The position numbers and the translations under genes are program-made. DNA of 64,000 nucleotides from contig JADZBH010000016.1 in assembly GCA_020852175.1 (NCBI GenBank), positions 279,329 to 343,328 of the forward strand, given 5' to 3'. Shown piece after piece: positions 17,107 through 27,126 of the stretch. Source of the DNA: Bryobacterales bacterium (lineage in GTDB: Bacteria > Acidobacteriota > Terriglobia > Bryobacterales > Bryobacteraceae). The notes under the pieces were generated by a model. That model worked only from the letters and a program-made list of their open reading frames with translations, ran no database searches and was not told the origin of the DNA. Position 1 is the stretch's first letter, and every line of letters begins with the position of its first letter.

Positions 17107-18461
17107 GCGTCCGCGAACACAAACTCAAAGTCGGCGTCTCCGGCGTCCGCGGCGTGGTCGGCGAATTTTTCACGCCCGCCCTCACCGCCGCGCTCTCGCA
17201 GGCCTTCGGCACCTATGTCGGCCGCGGCCGCGTCGTTGTCGGCCGGGACACCCGCCCCTCCGGCGAAATGATCCTCCACTCGGTCCGCTGCGGTCTGCTC
17301 GCCGCCGGATGCGAGGTCATAGACACCGGCATTCTGCCCACCCCCACCATTCAGGTCTACATCGCCGCCACCAAGGCCAACGGCGGCATCGCCATCACCG
17401 CCTCGCACAATCCGCCCGAATACAACGCCCTCAAGTTCTTCAATGGCCAGGGCCTGTTCTGCAACACCTACGAGCGCGGCGAACTGATCGACCTCTGGCA
17501 CCAAAGCGACTTCCACCACGCCCACAACGCCGACATGCGCCGCGTGGTCACCGAACTGAACGTCCCCAAACGCATCCACTTTGAACGCGTTCTCTCCCAC
17601 GTCGACGTCGAGCGCATCCGCCGCCGCCGCTTCCGCGTCGCCCTGGATGCCGTCAACGGAGCCGGCTCCCTGCTCTCGGTCGAATTTCTCCGCGAGCACC
17701 TGAACTGCGAACTCCACGCCATCGCCGTCGACCCAACCAAGCCGTTTCCCCGTGTCGCCGAGCCGCGGCCGGACACCCTCGGCGATCTACAGGCCCTCGT
17801 CCGGGAAACCGGATGCGACATCGGCTTCGCCCAGGACCCCGACGGCGACCGCCTCGCCGTGTGCGACGAAACCGGAAACGTGCTCGACAACGACGATGTG
17901 CTCGCCCTGGCCATCGACGCCTGCCTCTCGCGCCTGCCCGGCGACGTCGTCGTCAACCTCACCACCTCATCGGTCATCGACGACATCGCCGCCCGCCACG
18001 GACGCCGCGTGTTCCGCACCCCGGTCGGCGAAGCCAACGTCGTCGAACGAATGCAAAGCGTCCAGGCCGTCATCGGCGGCGAAGGGTCCAATGGCGGCAT
18101 CATCTTCCCCGCCGTGCAATACTGCCGCGACTCCTACAACGGCATGGCCTTTCTGCTCGACCTCATGGCCGCCACCGGCCAATCCGTCACGCAGCTTGCC
18201 GCGCGCCTGCCCCGCTACACCCGCCGCCTCGGCAGCGTCGCCTACCAGCATGGCCGCCTTGCCGCTCTCATGCAGTCCGTCGAGGATGCTTTCACGGCCC
18301 CCGCCGTGGACCGCACCGATGGCCTGAAGCTAATCTGGCCCGGCCGCTGGATCCATGTCCGCAGCTCAAATACGGAGCCCATTCTCCGGTTCGCCGTGGA
18401 ATCCACTACGGAACGGGAAGCCGATGAAATGTTTCAACGTGTCAAGGAGTTCGCCCTGTGA
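17103..18461 (+). CDS. Phosphoglucomutase/phosphomannomutase family protein (GlmM-related)
   Basis: A 452-residue alpha-D-phosphohexomutase that moves phosphate between C6 and C1 of a hexose or aminohexose. All four active-site loops are canonical: the phosphoserine Ser101 in TASHNP, DPDGDR for magnesium, GGEGSNGGII for sugar recognition, and RSSNTEPILRF for phosphate. The N-terminal GVSGVRGVVG resembles the bacterial/archaeal GlmM-type branch, so phosphoglucosamine mutase is possible but not certain. It is coupled by ATGA to the altered paralogue upstream. Confidence 0.9.
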   Translation: MSVREHKLKVGVSGVRGVVGEFFTPALTAALSQAFGTYVGRGRVVVGRDTRPSGEMILHSVRCGLLAAGCEVIDTGILPTPTIQVYIAATKANGGIAITASHNPPEYNALKFFNGQGLFCNTYERGELIDLWHQSDFHHAHNADMRRVVTELNVPKRIHFERVLSHVDVERIRRRRFRVALDAVNGAGSLLSVEFLREHLNCELHAIAVDPTKPFPRVAEPRPDTLGDLQALVRETGCDIGFAQDPDGDRLAVCDETGNVLDNDDVLALAIDACLSRLPGDVVVNLTTSSVIDDIAARHGRRVFRTPVGEANVVERMQSVQAVIGGEGSNGGIIFPAVQYCRDSYNGMAFLLDLMAATGQSVTQLAARLPRYTRRLGSVAYQHGRLAALMQSVEDAFTAPAVDRTDGLKLIWPGRWIHVRSSNTEPILRFAVESTTEREADEMFQRVKEFAL

Positions 18462-18492
18462 TGCCGCGCCGCCCCCGGAACCCGCGCCAGGC

Positions 18493-18825
18493 CTAAGGCT
18501 CTACGGCGCCGTCTTTTGGCGGCGCCACGGACTTTCCTGCGTCCGCGTCGGTATGGAAAACCTCTTCGCCCTCGGATAGGTACCCCAGCGCTTCACGGAC
18601 CGCCCTCTTCTGCACGTCCGGATTGCTCTTCAGCCCCTCGTTCGCCTTGCGCAGTTCCTGGTTGCCCGATTCAATCGCCCGGTTCCGCTCTTCCAACTCC
18701 CGTAGCTGTTTCCGCTTGGCCAGCAGCGCCGGGATTCCGTTTTCCCCCGCCAAATGTACCGCCGCGAACCCGCACACCAGTACAATTGCTACGAGATAGC
18801 CCGCGCGCCGTAAGTGTTCGATCAT
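18493..18825 (-). CDS. Septum formation initiator family (FtsB/DivIC-like) protein
   Basis: A 110-residue bitopic membrane protein with one membrane segment at residues 9-28 and then a coiled coil at about 34-70 (LAKRKQLRELEERNRAIESG). Next comes the family segment KSNPDVQKRAVREALGYLSEGEEVF, which resembles the FtsB/DivIC region after the coil. Such proteins bridge FtsL and FtsQ in the divisome. The last 20 residues are unstructured. It is convergent with the phosphohexomutase operon and divergent from cutA. Confidence 0.85.
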   Translation of the reverse strand: MIEHLRRAGYLVAIVLVCGFAAVHLAGENGIPALLAKRKQLRELEERNRAIESGNQELRKANEGLKSNPDVQKRAVREALGYLSEGEEVFHTDADAGKSVAPPKDGAVEP

Positions 18826-18884
18826 CTCTTGCTTTCGTCCCTGCCGGATTCACCTCCGAGTGAACCCATGCCACGTCTTTTGTT

Positions 18885-18890
18885 TATAAT
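18885..18890 (+). promoter_or_regulatory. Candidate -10 element for cutA
   Basis: A perfect TATAAT lies 15 bases before the cutA ATG in an AT-rich stretch. No convincing -35 hexamer is visible. Confidence 0.4.
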
Positions 18891-18905
18891 CGAAAATCGA
18901 AAAAA

Positions 18906-19256
18906 ATGCCACAGGAAACTTCTCCCAAAGTACTCACGACAGATAAGATCGTCGTTCTTGCCACCTGCTCAACGCAGGACGAGGCCCACCGCATCGCACG
19001 CCGTCTGCTGGACCTCCGTCTGGCAGCCTGCGTACAGATTTCCACGCCCGTCCGGAGCCTCTACCGCTGGCAGGGAGACATCGAGGAGTCCGCCGAAGTC
19101 CAACTCTTCATCAAGTCCGCGCTCCCCCTGTTTGGCCGCCTGCGCGACGAAATCGCCGGTCTCCACTCCTATACAACGCCGGAAATCCTCGCCCTGGCGG
19201 TTGCCGAGGGCGATTCCGCCTACCTCGCCTGGATGGACCGCGAACTGCTCCCCTGA
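18906..19256 (+). CDS. cutA: Divalent-cation tolerance protein CutA
   Basis: A 116-residue member of the CutA family, small trimeric ferredoxin-fold proteins linked to copper tolerance and signalling. Family blocks are VLATCSTQDEAHRIARRLLD, LAACVQISTPVRSLYRWQGDIEES and VQLFIKSALP, with the usual LH.Y.TPEILAL segment. The start ATG follows a strong TATAAT box. It stands alone on the plus strand. Confidence 0.93.
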   Translation: MPQETSPKVLTTDKIVVLATCSTQDEAHRIARRLLDLRLAACVQISTPVRSLYRWQGDIEESAEVQLFIKSALPLFGRLRDEIAGLHSYTTPEILALAVAEGDSAYLAWMDRELLP

Positions 19257-19292
19257 CCCCGCCGCGCTCCACCTTCGGAACCATTCCTCCAG

Positions 19293-19303
19293 TACAATGA
19301 TGG
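19293..19303 (+). promoter_or_regulatory. Putative leaderless -10 element of the sulfatase gene
   Basis: TACAAT at 19293-19298 lies five bases before the GTG start at 19304. Two nearby ATGs (19297, 19300) are out of frame, so the GTG start is supported. Confidence 0.35.
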
Positions 19304-20821
19304 GTGTTCCCTCGACGTAGCTTCCTCCAACTTCCCGCCGCGGCCTTCGCCCAGGCGGCTCTCGCTCAGACCCCCACACGCCCCAACGTCGTGATCATCT
19401 ATGCCGACGACGCCGGCTATGGCGATGTCGGCTGCTATGGCGCCACGAAGGTGAAAACGCCGAACCTCGACCGCCTCGCCAGCCAGGGCATCCGCTTCAC
19501 CGACGCCCACTCCTCGGCCGCCACCTGCACGCCCTCGCGCTACTCCCTGCTCACGGGAGACTATGCCTTCCGCCGCCGCGATGCCGTCATCCTGCCCGGC
19601 GATGCCCGCGCCCTCATCGAACCCGGCCACTTCACCCTGGCCACACTGTTTCAAAAGGCCGGTTATGAAACCGGCGCCGTCGGCAAATGGCACCTCGGCC
19701 TGGGCCGCGGCAACCTGGACTGGAACCATGCCATCTCCCCGGGCCCCAACGACATCGGATTCAACTACAGCTTCCTGATTCCGGCCACCGGCGACCGCGT
19801 TCCCTGCGTCTATGTCGAAAATGGCCGCGTCGTGGGCCTCGACCCCGCCGACCCCATCCGCGTGGACTACTCGAAGCCCACCGGGCCAGAGCCCACCGGC
19901 CGCGCAAACCCCGAGTTACTCAAACTCCATCCCAGCCATGGCCACGACATGTCCATCGTCAACGGAGTCTCCCGCATCGGGTATATGTCGGGCGGTAAGT
20001 CGGCCCTCTGGGTCGACGAAGACATGGCCGATACGATTACTAAGAAGGCTACCGATTTCATCGGCCGCAACGCCTCCAAGCCGTTTTTCCTTTACTTCGC
20101 CACGCACGACATACACGTTCCGCGGCTTCCCCACAAGCGCTTCCTGGGATCCACGCAGTGCGGCGTCCGCTGCGACGCCATGGCCGAACTGGACTGGTCC
20201 GTGGGCCAGATTCTCGATGCGCTCTCCCGCCACAAGCTCGACCGGAACACCATTGTCATTTTCACCAGCGATAACGGGCCTGTCGTGGACGACGGCTACG
20301 AAGATGGCGCCGTGGAACACCTGAACGGACACACGCCCCACGGCGGCCTGCGCGGCGGTAAGTACAGCGCCTATGAGGCGGGCACGCGCGTCCCGTTCAT
20401 CGCCCGCTGGCCCGGCCCCATCAAGCCCCGCTCCACTTCGGACGCCCTCATCAGCCAGATCGACTTGCTGGCTACCTTCGCCGCCGTGCTGAAAACCGGA
20501 CTGCCCAGCGACGCCGCCCTGGATAGCTTCAACTTACTCCCCGCCTTTACCGGCCGCTCCAGGCAGGGCCGCGAGTACCTGGTGCAACAGGCCCGCGGAC
20601 TGACCATCCGCAAAGGAAACTGGAAGCTGGTTCCGCCCGGCGCCGAAACCCGCCGCGCCGCCGGACTGCCCACGCGCACCGTCGACAACCCGCTGGAGTT
20701 GTTCGACCTGGCCCGTGATCGCGCCGAAACCGCCAACGTCGCCGCCGCCCACCCCGCCGTGGCCGCCAGCTTGACCGCCCTGCTCGCCAAGGTCCAGAAG
20801 GACGGCCGTACCCGCCCCTGA
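19304..20821 (+). CDS. Tat-exported sulfatase (arylsulfatase family)
   Basis: A 505-residue type I sulfatase. The formylglycine signature is CTPSRYSLLTG at about residues 70-80, where the cysteine must be oxidised by a formylglycine-generating enzyme. Metal aspartates sit in IYADDAGYGDVG, with further blocks GAVGKWHLG and FTSDNGP. The N-terminus MFPRRSFLQLPAAAFAQA is a twin-arginine signal, so the folded protein is exported. Natural substrates are probably sulfated polysaccharides. The start is GTG. No maturase gene is in the window. Confidence 0.92.
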   Translation: MFPRRSFLQLPAAAFAQAALAQTPTRPNVVIIYADDAGYGDVGCYGATKVKTPNLDRLASQGIRFTDAHSSAATCTPSRYSLLTGDYAFRRRDAVILPGDARALIEPGHFTLATLFQKAGYETGAVGKWHLGLGRGNLDWNHAISPGPNDIGFNYSFLIPATGDRVPCVYVENGRVVGLDPADPIRVDYSKPTGPEPTGRANPELLKLHPSHGHDMSIVNGVSRIGYMSGGKSALWVDEDMADTITKKATDFIGRNASKPFFLYFATHDIHVPRLPHKRFLGSTQCGVRCDAMAELDWSVGQILDALSRHKLDRNTIVIFTSDNGPVVDDGYEDGAVEHLNGHTPHGGLRGGKYSAYEAGTRVPFIARWPGPIKPRSTSDALISQIDLLATFAAVLKTGLPSDAALDSFNLLPAFTGRSRQGREYLVQQARGLTIRKGNWKLVPPGAETRRAAGLPTRTVDNPLELFDLARDRAETANVAAAHPAVAASLTALLAKVQKDGRTRP

Positions 20822-21024
20822 GCGGCCCGAACGCCCCTGTTTGTGGCACAATCGCAGCAGGATGGCCTGCGTCCCATCCTGCCTGGCTCCGGGCGCCGCC
20901 CCGCTCCTTCCCATGCGTGGTTCCGGTACTGAGTGGACTTCCGTACCGATTCCGCCGATAAGCATTCCAGGAGAGTGCGGAGATTTCATTCCAGCGCCAT
21001 CTAGCGGCCCTCTTTCCGCGCCTG
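20822..21024. other. 203-base intergenic region
   Basis: This lies between the sulfatase stop and the kinase start. No open frame, hairpin or clear promoter stands out. The kinase leader has no strong Shine-Dalgarno sequence. Confidence 0.4.
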
Positions 21025-24000
21025 TTGGCCGGACGGCGAGCCCTTGGTGTGTGCGCGCTTCTGGTCTGTCTCGCCCCCTTCCCGGCGGGCGCCATCAATC
21101 CGCGTCTGCCCCCTTCCAGCTACCTGCTCGACCATTGGGGAGGCCGCGAAGGCTTTCCCGAGGAGTCGATTTCGGCGATCACCCAGACGCGCGATGGCTA
21201 CCTTTGGATCGGCACCCCGGCCGGCATCATCCGTTATGACGGCCAGGATTTCACTCTATTCGACCGGTCGCAACTACCCGGCGCGTCCTATTTCCGCGAC
21301 CTTCAATTGACCGCCGCCGAGGATGGCAGCCTCTGGGCGTGGAACTATTTGGGAGAGGTGTGGCGCATGAATCAGGGCCGGTTCGTGCGCCAGGCCGGAG
21401 AATCCGGCGACCCTCTGGGTCCCGTGCAATGGATGGGCCATGGCCGCCCGGGTTCCCTGCTGCTGGTCTCACGAGGCGCCCTGTTCGAATGGAGCGGTGG
21501 CGCCTTCCGCAAGCTTCCCCTCTCGCTGGCGCCCTGGAACAGCCTCCTGTTGAGTTGCTACAGCGACCGTTCGGGCAAGTTCTGGCTCCGCCTCACCAAT
21601 GGCGAACTGCTGCGCCTGGGCGCCAATGGCCGCGTCGAGTGGCAATCCCGCCTCGATGCTCCCGCTCAATCCATGGTGCAGGACAAGGACGGCGTCTTCT
21701 GGATCGGCACCGCGGCCGGCGTCTACCGTCTCAAGGAGGGCCGCCTGGACCGCATCCTCGCCGGTGACGGAAGGCCCGACGCACTGGTCCGCCTCCGCAC
21801 GGATGGAGCCGGCGTCGTCTGGATCGCATCGAGCGCAGGCGTGTGGCGCCACGCGGCCGGCCAGACCGCCCGCGTTTTTCCCCCTGCCGCCCTGGAGGGA
21901 GACGTCATCACGGCCACCTACATCGACCGCGAGGGCAGCCTCTGGCTGGGAGCCGTGCGGCGCGGCCTCTACCGTGTGCGCGATTCCAAGTTCGCCAACT
22001 ACCAAAGCGGCGTGGATATGCCCGAAGGCCAGATTTTCTCCACTCTGCTGGACTCCGGCGGCACGCTCTGGGCCGGTACGAACGATGCTTTACACAGGCG
22101 TCTTCCCAATGGCGATTGGCGCTCCTTTTCCACCGCCCAGGGCATTCCGCCCGGAGTGCTGCGGGGCGTCGAGGAGGATGCCCGAGGCCGGATCTGGGTC
22201 GCCTCGGATGGGGGCGCCGCAGTGCTCTTTCCCGGAGCCATGCCCGGCGTCTCACCCGGAACCATGCCCGTCCGCCACGCCCGCCGTTTGGCCGCGCCAG
22301 CCGGGCGGGAGCCCATTCGCGCGGTGGCGCGCGCCCGGCAGGGCGGCGTGTGGCTGGCCTCCACACAGGCCCTGTACTGGTCCGACGAGGTCACGCTGCG
22401 CGCCATCCCCTATCCGGACGGCATCGTCACGGGCAACCTCCGCACGCTGCTCGACCACCCCACGCTGGGCCTGCTGGCGGGCGGCCTGCGCGGCATCTTC
22501 CTCAGCTACCGCGACGGCGTCTGGACCCGGCTCGACAGGGATCCCCGCCTGACCATTTACAGTCTCCTGGCAGGCCGCCGCGGAGAGGTGTGGGCCGCCA
22601 CATCCCGAGGGCTGGCCCGCTACACCGGGGACGGCCTCGAATTCATGCCAGTCGCCGACGGTCTCCATACGCCGGAGACCGAGTTCTACCAGGTGGCCGC
22701 CACGCCGGAGGAGATCTTTCTGGCCGGCCGGCGCAGCCTGCTCCGGGTCCGGTTGGATGCGAACGGCACGCCCCGGCCGGGCGAAACCCGGCAGTACGGC
22801 CTGCTGGATGGCATGAACAGCGCCAACTTCGGCGTTGTCCGGCAGGGCTTCCGCAGCCATGATCCCGGCGGCCCCATCTGGTTCGCCAACCTGACCGGCC
22901 TGCTCGCCATCGACCCCCGCCACATCCCCTCCAACCCACTGCCGCCCCCCGTGCACATCGGCCGCATCCTGGTGAATGGCCGCGAACTGCCCCTGTCCAG
23001 CGCCTCCCGCCTGCCGGCCAACACGGAGCGCCTGGAGATCAGCTTTGTCGCGCTCAGCCTGATCGAGCCGCGCGGCATCCGGTTCCGCTACCGCCTGCAA
23101 GGCAACGACGAACGCTGGATGGACGGCCGCCCCGGACAACCCGCCGTGTACACGCGCCTGGGCTCGGGAACCTACCGCTTCCAGGTCACGGCCACCAACA
23201 ACGACGGCGTCTGGAACGATTCCGGCGCCACGCTCGACCTCGCCATCGTCCCTCACTTCCACGAAACCCTCTGGTTCCGCCTGGTGGTCCTGCTGGCCCT
23301 CGCCATCGCCGCTTTCCTGGCCGTCCGATGGCGCACGCGCTCGCTGCTGGCCCGTACGGCGGAGTTGGAAAGCCACGTCCGGGAGCGCACCATCGAGTTG
23401 GAGAGCGCCCGCAGCCAGGCCGAAGAGGCCGCGATGGCCAAGGGTGAGTTCCTGGCCACCATGAGCCATGAGATCCGCACCCCGATGAATGGCGTGCTCG
23501 GCATGCTCAGCCTGCTCGAACAGACGCCGCTGAACCAGGAGCAGCGCCATTGCACGGATGTCATTGCCTCCTCCGGCAAGGCGTTGCTGGCCATCCTGAA
23601 CGACATCCTCGACCTGTCCCGCATCGAGGCCGGCAAACTTCGCTTCGACCCGCAATCCGCCCACATCGCCGGTCTCTGCCGCGAGGTGGCCGAACTGTTC
23701 CGCATGCCCGCCGCCGCCAAGTCGCTCGATCTCTCCCTCGACTGGCAACCCGGCCTTCCGGACTGGTACCTCACCGACGCCGCCCGCCTGCGCCAGATTC
23801 TGGTCAACCTGCTGGGCAACGCCGTCAAGTTCACCGAATCCGGATGGGTGCGCCTCGCGGTTGCCGGCGAACCGGGCCCGGACGGCGTCTGGAATCTCTC
23901 GTTCACCGTCGCCGATTCCGGCATCGGCATTCCCGCTCCCGTGATCGGCCGCCTCTTCCAGAAGTTCAGCCAGGCCGATTCTTCCTCGGCCCGGAAGTAT

Positions 24001-24564
24001 GGCGGCACCGGGCTCGGCCTGGCCATCTCGCACAGCCTCGCCGAACGGATGGACGGCAGCCTGGGTGTTGAAAGCGAGCCCGGCGCCGGTTCCCGTTTCA
24101 CGCTGCGCCTGCCGCTGCCCGCCGCCAAAGCTCCTGACCAGCCGCAACCCATCACGTCCGGTTTGCTGCCCGCCGGCGCCTTCGGAGCCGTGCTGCTGGT
24201 GGAAGACAATCCCGTGAACGCGCTTGTCGCACAGCGCATGCTGTCCGCGCTCGGCATGTCCGCCGAGACCGCCGTCAACGGGCACGAGGCCATCGAAGCC
24301 TTCCGCCGCCGTTCCTATGGCCTGATCCTCATGGATTGCCAGATGCCCGGCATGGACGGCTTTGAAGCCACCCGCCGCATCCGCGAAACCGGCTCCGGCT
24401 TCCAGCCCATCATCATCGCCATGACGGCCAATGCCATGGCCGGCGACCGGGAACGCTGTCTGGCCGCCGGGATGGACGACTACATCTCCAAGCCCATCCT
24501 CTTCGAGGCCTTCTCCGCGCTGCTGGCCGTCTGGAGCCGGAAACCGGGCCGGGTCGCCTCCTGA
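21025..24564 (+). CDS. Hybrid sensor histidine kinase with two-component propeller sensor
   Basis: A 1179-residue hybrid kinase. After a signal peptide (about residues 1-23), some ten to twelve Reg_prop repeats with WIGT/WLG/WAGT cores form a periplasmic beta-propeller. A Y_Y_Y domain (about 665-740) and one membrane segment (about 750-770) follow. A coiled linker leads to the HisKA domain with His815 in MSHEIRTP, the ATPase with [19 protein letters not shown] and [10 protein letters not shown], then a receiver with Asp1104 in [10 protein letters not shown]. This architecture commonly senses polysaccharide breakdown products in Bacteroidetes and Acidobacteria. No DNA-binding output domain. 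The start is TTG and less certain. Confidence 0.92.
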   Translation: MAGRRALGVCALLVCLAPFPAGAINPRLPPSSYLLDHWGGREGFPEESISAITQTRDGYLWIGTPAGIIRYDGQDFTLFDRSQLPGASYFRDLQLTAAEDGSLWAWNYLGEVWRMNQGRFVRQAGESGDPLGPVQWMGHGRPGSLLLVSRGALFEWSGGAFRKLPLSLAPWNSLLLSCYSDRSGKFWLRLTNGELLRLGANGRVEWQSRLDAPAQSMVQDKDGVFWIGTAAGVYRLKEGRLDRILAGDGRPDALVRLRTDGAGVVWIASSAGVWRHAAGQTARVFPPAALEGDVITATYIDREGSLWLGAVRRGLYRVRDSKFANYQSGVDMPEGQIFSTLLDSGGTLWAGTNDALHRRLPNGDWRSFSTAQGIPPGVLRGVEEDARGRIWVASDGGAAVLFPGAMPGVSPGTMPVRHARRLAAPAGREPIRAVARARQGGVWLASTQALYWSDEVTLRAIPYPDGIVTGNLRTLLDHPTLGLLAGGLRGIFLSYRDGVWTRLDRDPRLTIYSLLAGRRGEVWAATSRGLARYTGDGLEFMPVADGLHTPETEFYQVAATPEEIFLAGRRSLLRVRLDANGTPRPGETRQYGLLDGMNSANFGVVRQGFRSHDPGGPIWFANLTGLLAIDPRHIPSNPLPPPVHIGRILVNGRELPLSSASRLPANTERLEISFVALSLIEPRGIRFRYRLQGNDERWMDGRPGQPAVYTRLGSGTYRFQVTATNNDGVWNDSGATLDLAIVPHFHETLWFRLVVLLALAIAAFLAVRWRTRSLLARTAELESHVRERTIELESARSQAEEAAMAKGEFLATMSHEIRTPMNGVLGMLSLLEQTPLNQEQRHCTDVIASSGKALLAILNDILDLSRIEAGKLRFDPQSAHIAGLCREVAELFRMPAAAKSLDLSLDWQPGLPDWYLTDAARLRQILVNLLGNAVKFTESGWVRLAVAGEPGPDGVWNLSFTVADSGIGIPAPVIGRLFQKFSQADSSSARKYGGTGLGLAISHSLAERMDGSLGVESEPGAGSRFTLRLPLPAAKAPDQPQPITSGLLPAGAFGAVLLVEDNPVNALVAQRMLSALGMSAETAVNGHEAIEAFRRRSYGLILMDCQMPGMDGFEATRRIRETGSGFQPIIIAMTANAMAGDRERCLAAGMDDYISKPILFEAFSALLAVWSRKPGRVAS

Positions 24565-24599
24565 ACGCCCGCCCCGTCTTCGGCCCGCGCCCGTTTCGA

Positions 24600-24612
24600 T
24601 ACAATCCCACCC
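24600..24612 (+). promoter_or_regulatory. Putative leaderless -10 element of the cyclase-family gene
   Basis: TACAAT at 24600-24605 lies seven bases before the ATG at 24613, and the gap is all C and A. No Shine-Dalgarno sequence is possible there. Confidence 0.45.
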
Positions 24613-25620
24613 ATGCGCACGCTACCGCTTCTGCTTCTGCTCGCCCTTCCGCTCCTTTCCCAGTCCTCGCCGTTGCGCGGCTGGACCCCGGGCAAAGGCT
24701 TCGGCTGGGTCTGGGGTCCCGCCGACGAAATCGGAGCCCTCAACGCGGCCGCCCATCCCGCCTACGTCCTCCCGGCGCTTCAGTCCATCCGCACGGGACG
24801 CACCTTCGACCTCGGCGTCGCCATCGATGCCAGTTCCTATAAGTGGCCCGGCCATTCGCCCACCAGCCTGGTCACCTTCCGGAGTCCCGAGCAGATCAAG
24901 CGCGACCCCGCCGCCAACCCCTTCGCGAAACACCCCCGCGGCCTCGCCTGGCACTCCCTGGCGCTTTATCTTTCCGACAACGTGGGTACGCAAATCGACG
25001 GCCTCGGACACATCACCACCGGCGCCGACAACCACTGGTACAACGGCTTCAAGGAAGCTCAACACGGCACCAACTCCGGCATCGCCCGCGCCGGAGCCGA
25101 TACGATTCCGCCCGTCATCCTGCGCGGCGTCCTGATCGACGTGGCGGGTTGGAAGGGCGTCGAGGCGCTGCCGGCCAACTTCGCCATCGGCCCCGGCGAA
25201 CTGCAGGCCGCGCTGGCCCGGCAGAACGTCACGCTCGCGCCCGGCGATGCCGTCTTTATCCGGACGGGCACTCTCCGTTATTGGGGCGAAAACGGCGCGG
25301 ACCACGCCAAACTCGCCGCCCACGACTCAGCCGGACTCACGCTGGCCGGGGCCAAATGGCTGGTCGAACAGAAGGGCGTGCTCTTCATTGGCGGCGATAC
25401 CAGCGGCGTCGAGGTGGGCGTGGATCCCACGCTGCCGCCGGAGGTCTCCAACGCCGTCCACGAGTATCTGCTCGTCGAGCAGGGCGTCCATATTGGCGAG
25501 TTCCACAACCTCGAAGCCCTGGCCGCCAACAAGGTCTACCGGTTCGTCTACATCGCCGCCACGAACCGTCTCCGCGGGGCCGTCGCCGGCACCGCCCTCC
25601 GCCCCATCGCCATCGAGTGA
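24613..25620 (+). CDS. Secreted cyclase-family protein (kynurenine formamidase-like)
   Basis: A 335-residue protein of the cyclase/kynurenine-formamidase superfamily with a signal peptide (residues 1-17). The usual metal motif H-x-G-T-H-x-D reads NVGTQIDGLGH near residue 125, so both motif histidines before the aspartate are replaced. A later GADNHWYNG and IRTGTLRYWGENG fit the longer branch often annotated in soil bacteria. Substrate unknown; hydrolysis of a cyclic amide or ester is a family-based guess. It follows the kinase after a 48-base gap with its own -10-like box. Confidence 0.85.
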   Translation: MRTLPLLLLLALPLLSQSSPLRGWTPGKGFGWVWGPADEIGALNAAAHPAYVLPALQSIRTGRTFDLGVAIDASSYKWPGHSPTSLVTFRSPEQIKRDPAANPFAKHPRGLAWHSLALYLSDNVGTQIDGLGHITTGADNHWYNGFKEAQHGTNSGIARAGADTIPPVILRGVLIDVAGWKGVEALPANFAIGPGELQAALARQNVTLAPGDAVFIRTGTLRYWGENGADHAKLAAHDSAGLTLAGAKWLVEQKGVLFIGGDTSGVEVGVDPTLPPEVSNAVHEYLLVEQGVHIGEFHNLEALAANKVYRFVYIAATNRLRGAVAGTALRPIAIE

Positions 25621-25693
25621 GCGGAGGAGGGCGGACAACCGCGGCGACTAAAGAGGAGCGGGGGTGGCTGAGCAGCCGTAGGTGGAACTTCCG

Positions 25694-26410
25694 CTAAGGG
25701 AACATGGTCGACAGCCGTGCATTGTCACACGCCGAAGGGGCTGTGGGGATGTTTTCGTATGGGCCCATGATCGTCGTGGCGTTACAACTGTTGCAATCGG
25801 CCAGCCCCATGAGATGACCGATCTCGTGTACGAGGGTTTGAGTCATGTAGGTGTTGACGGTTTCTTTAATTTCTATGATCCCATCACTGCCCCTATAGTC
25901 ATCCGTTACGCCGTCGTTATTGTAGTCCACGGCCAACATGCTGGTAGTTGCCGCTGTCGCTGAAACATTCGCGGGGAAGGCGCTGCTACTCAGCCTCTTG
26001 ATCTCAATTGAGAATGGTTCGTACCCATAGGTCGTAAAGTAGACTCTTGTGAAGTTCAGGTTGGATCCGTTGGCGGTCTTGGCGCTTGTCCAATTCGCCA
26101 GCGCCGTCTCCATTGCTGTAATCTGGCCTCCGGTAAAATTGAAATCGCCTCCTCCGGTCAAGGGGCAATCGCTCGAGTCCGGACCATAGTCACAGTAGAC
26201 ATACTTGATTCCGCTGGACGTCATTGCCCGCCATGAACCTTCCCAATACACCCTGGTTCCATACTTCGGAAAGGCGCTGTAATATCCGGAAGTAGTAATG
26301 CTTCCGGACTGGTTGGTTCCTAGGACGCAACTCTGGGCAGTGAGGACCACGGAGAAGGCATGTACAATCATCATCGGGGCGGCGAAGATCTTGACTCGTG
26401 ATACAATCAT
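25694..26410 (-). CDS. Secreted zinc metalloprotease with HExxHxxGxxD motif
   Basis: A 238-residue protein with a signal peptide (residues 1-25, ending VLTAQ). The zinc site is HEIGH at 195-199, then Gly202 and Asp205, so the third ligand is Asp as in snapalysin-type metzincins rather than His. The Met-turn is probably TIMGPY just downstream. Cysteine pairs (CDYGPDSSDC, CNSC) suggest disulfides. Base composition is clearly lower in GC than the flanking genes. It starts 26 bases after the upstream hypothetical gene, probably in one transcript. Confidence 0.85.
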   Translation of the reverse strand: MIVSRVKIFAAPMMIVHAFSVVLTAQSCVLGTNQSGSITTSGYYSAFPKYGTRVYWEGSWRAMTSSGIKYVYCDYGPDSSDCPLTGGGDFNFTGGQITAMETALANWTSAKTANGSNLNFTRVYFTTYGYEPFSIEIKRLSSSAFPANVSATAATTSMLAVDYNNDGVTDDYRGSDGIIEIKETVNTYMTQTLVHEIGHLMGLADCNSCNATTIMGPYENIPTAPSACDNARLSTMFP

Positions 26411-26436
26411 TCCCTTGCTCCTATTGTGTGGTTATG

Positions 26437-27126
26437 TTATCGGTTCAGTTTTGCCTTGATGAGGCGCAGGACTTCCACCTTGGAAATCCCTGCATACTGG
26501 GACGTTCCGCTATGTCGGCGGCCAATATCGTCCGGACAGACCGGCCTTAGCGCACCATCCTCGATCAGCCACAGTTTGATATAGTCAAACGTCTCCAGGG
26601 TTGGCTCGTAGATTAGGAATAATAAGTATTCTTTTCTATTCGTGGGCACGACATCGTTCGTGATGCGGTGCTTGACTTCGTGGCCGTCTAATAATTGTGC
26701 CGCCCCGCCAGCACGAGCCAGAGTCATGGAAAGGCCCGGGCGCACCACCGTCGGCGCTGATATCTTGAGAACTTCCGTCACATTGACCTTGTATTCAGTA
26801 TATATTCCTTTTCGGTCTTCACTTAGGAATGGTTGAACGTCCGTTACCGTGCCCACCACGACTGTATCGGCTTCCTGGATGGGCAGTTCGGGAAAGTTGG
26901 TAAATTTGTAGCTGACCGATGGATATCCAACGCCGGATGGGAACGGTTCCAACATCGAGTAGGGAAGCCGTACGTTGAAGCGCTTGTTGCGAGCCGCTCG
27001 TATGGCCGGAAGTACGTTGTCCTCGCTTGGCCGTAGGATTCGGGCGGTTGTGTTGCCACCGCTTACTTGTTGTGCGCCAAGAAGTCCACTAACCGCCAGG
27101 AATAGACAATAAAACAGTAATAACAT
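26437..27126 (-). CDS. Secreted hypothetical protein paired with the metalloprotease
   Basis: A 229-residue protein with a signal peptide (residues 1-18). I do not recognise a family. The body has beta-rich segments such as ADTVVVGTVTDVQPFLSE and IYTEYKVNVTEVLKI, a layout common in secreted proteins of soil bacteria next to metalloproteases. The start at 27126 is set by a good GGAGG nine bases upstream. An upstream TTG (27153) would bury that site. GC content is low, as in the protease gene. A role as inhibitor or substrate of the protease is only a guess. Confidence 0.75.
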   Translation of the reverse strand: MLLLFYCLFLAVSGLLGAQQVSGGNTTARILRPSEDNVLPAIRAARNKRFNVRLPYSMLEPFPSGVGYPSVSYKFTNFPELPIQEADTVVVGTVTDVQPFLSEDRKGIYTEYKVNVTEVLKISAPTVVRPGLSMTLARAGGAAQLLDGHEVKHRITNDVVPTNRKEYLLFLIYEPTLETFDYIKLWLIEDGALRPVCPDDIGRRHSGTSQYAGISKVEVLRLIKAKLNR

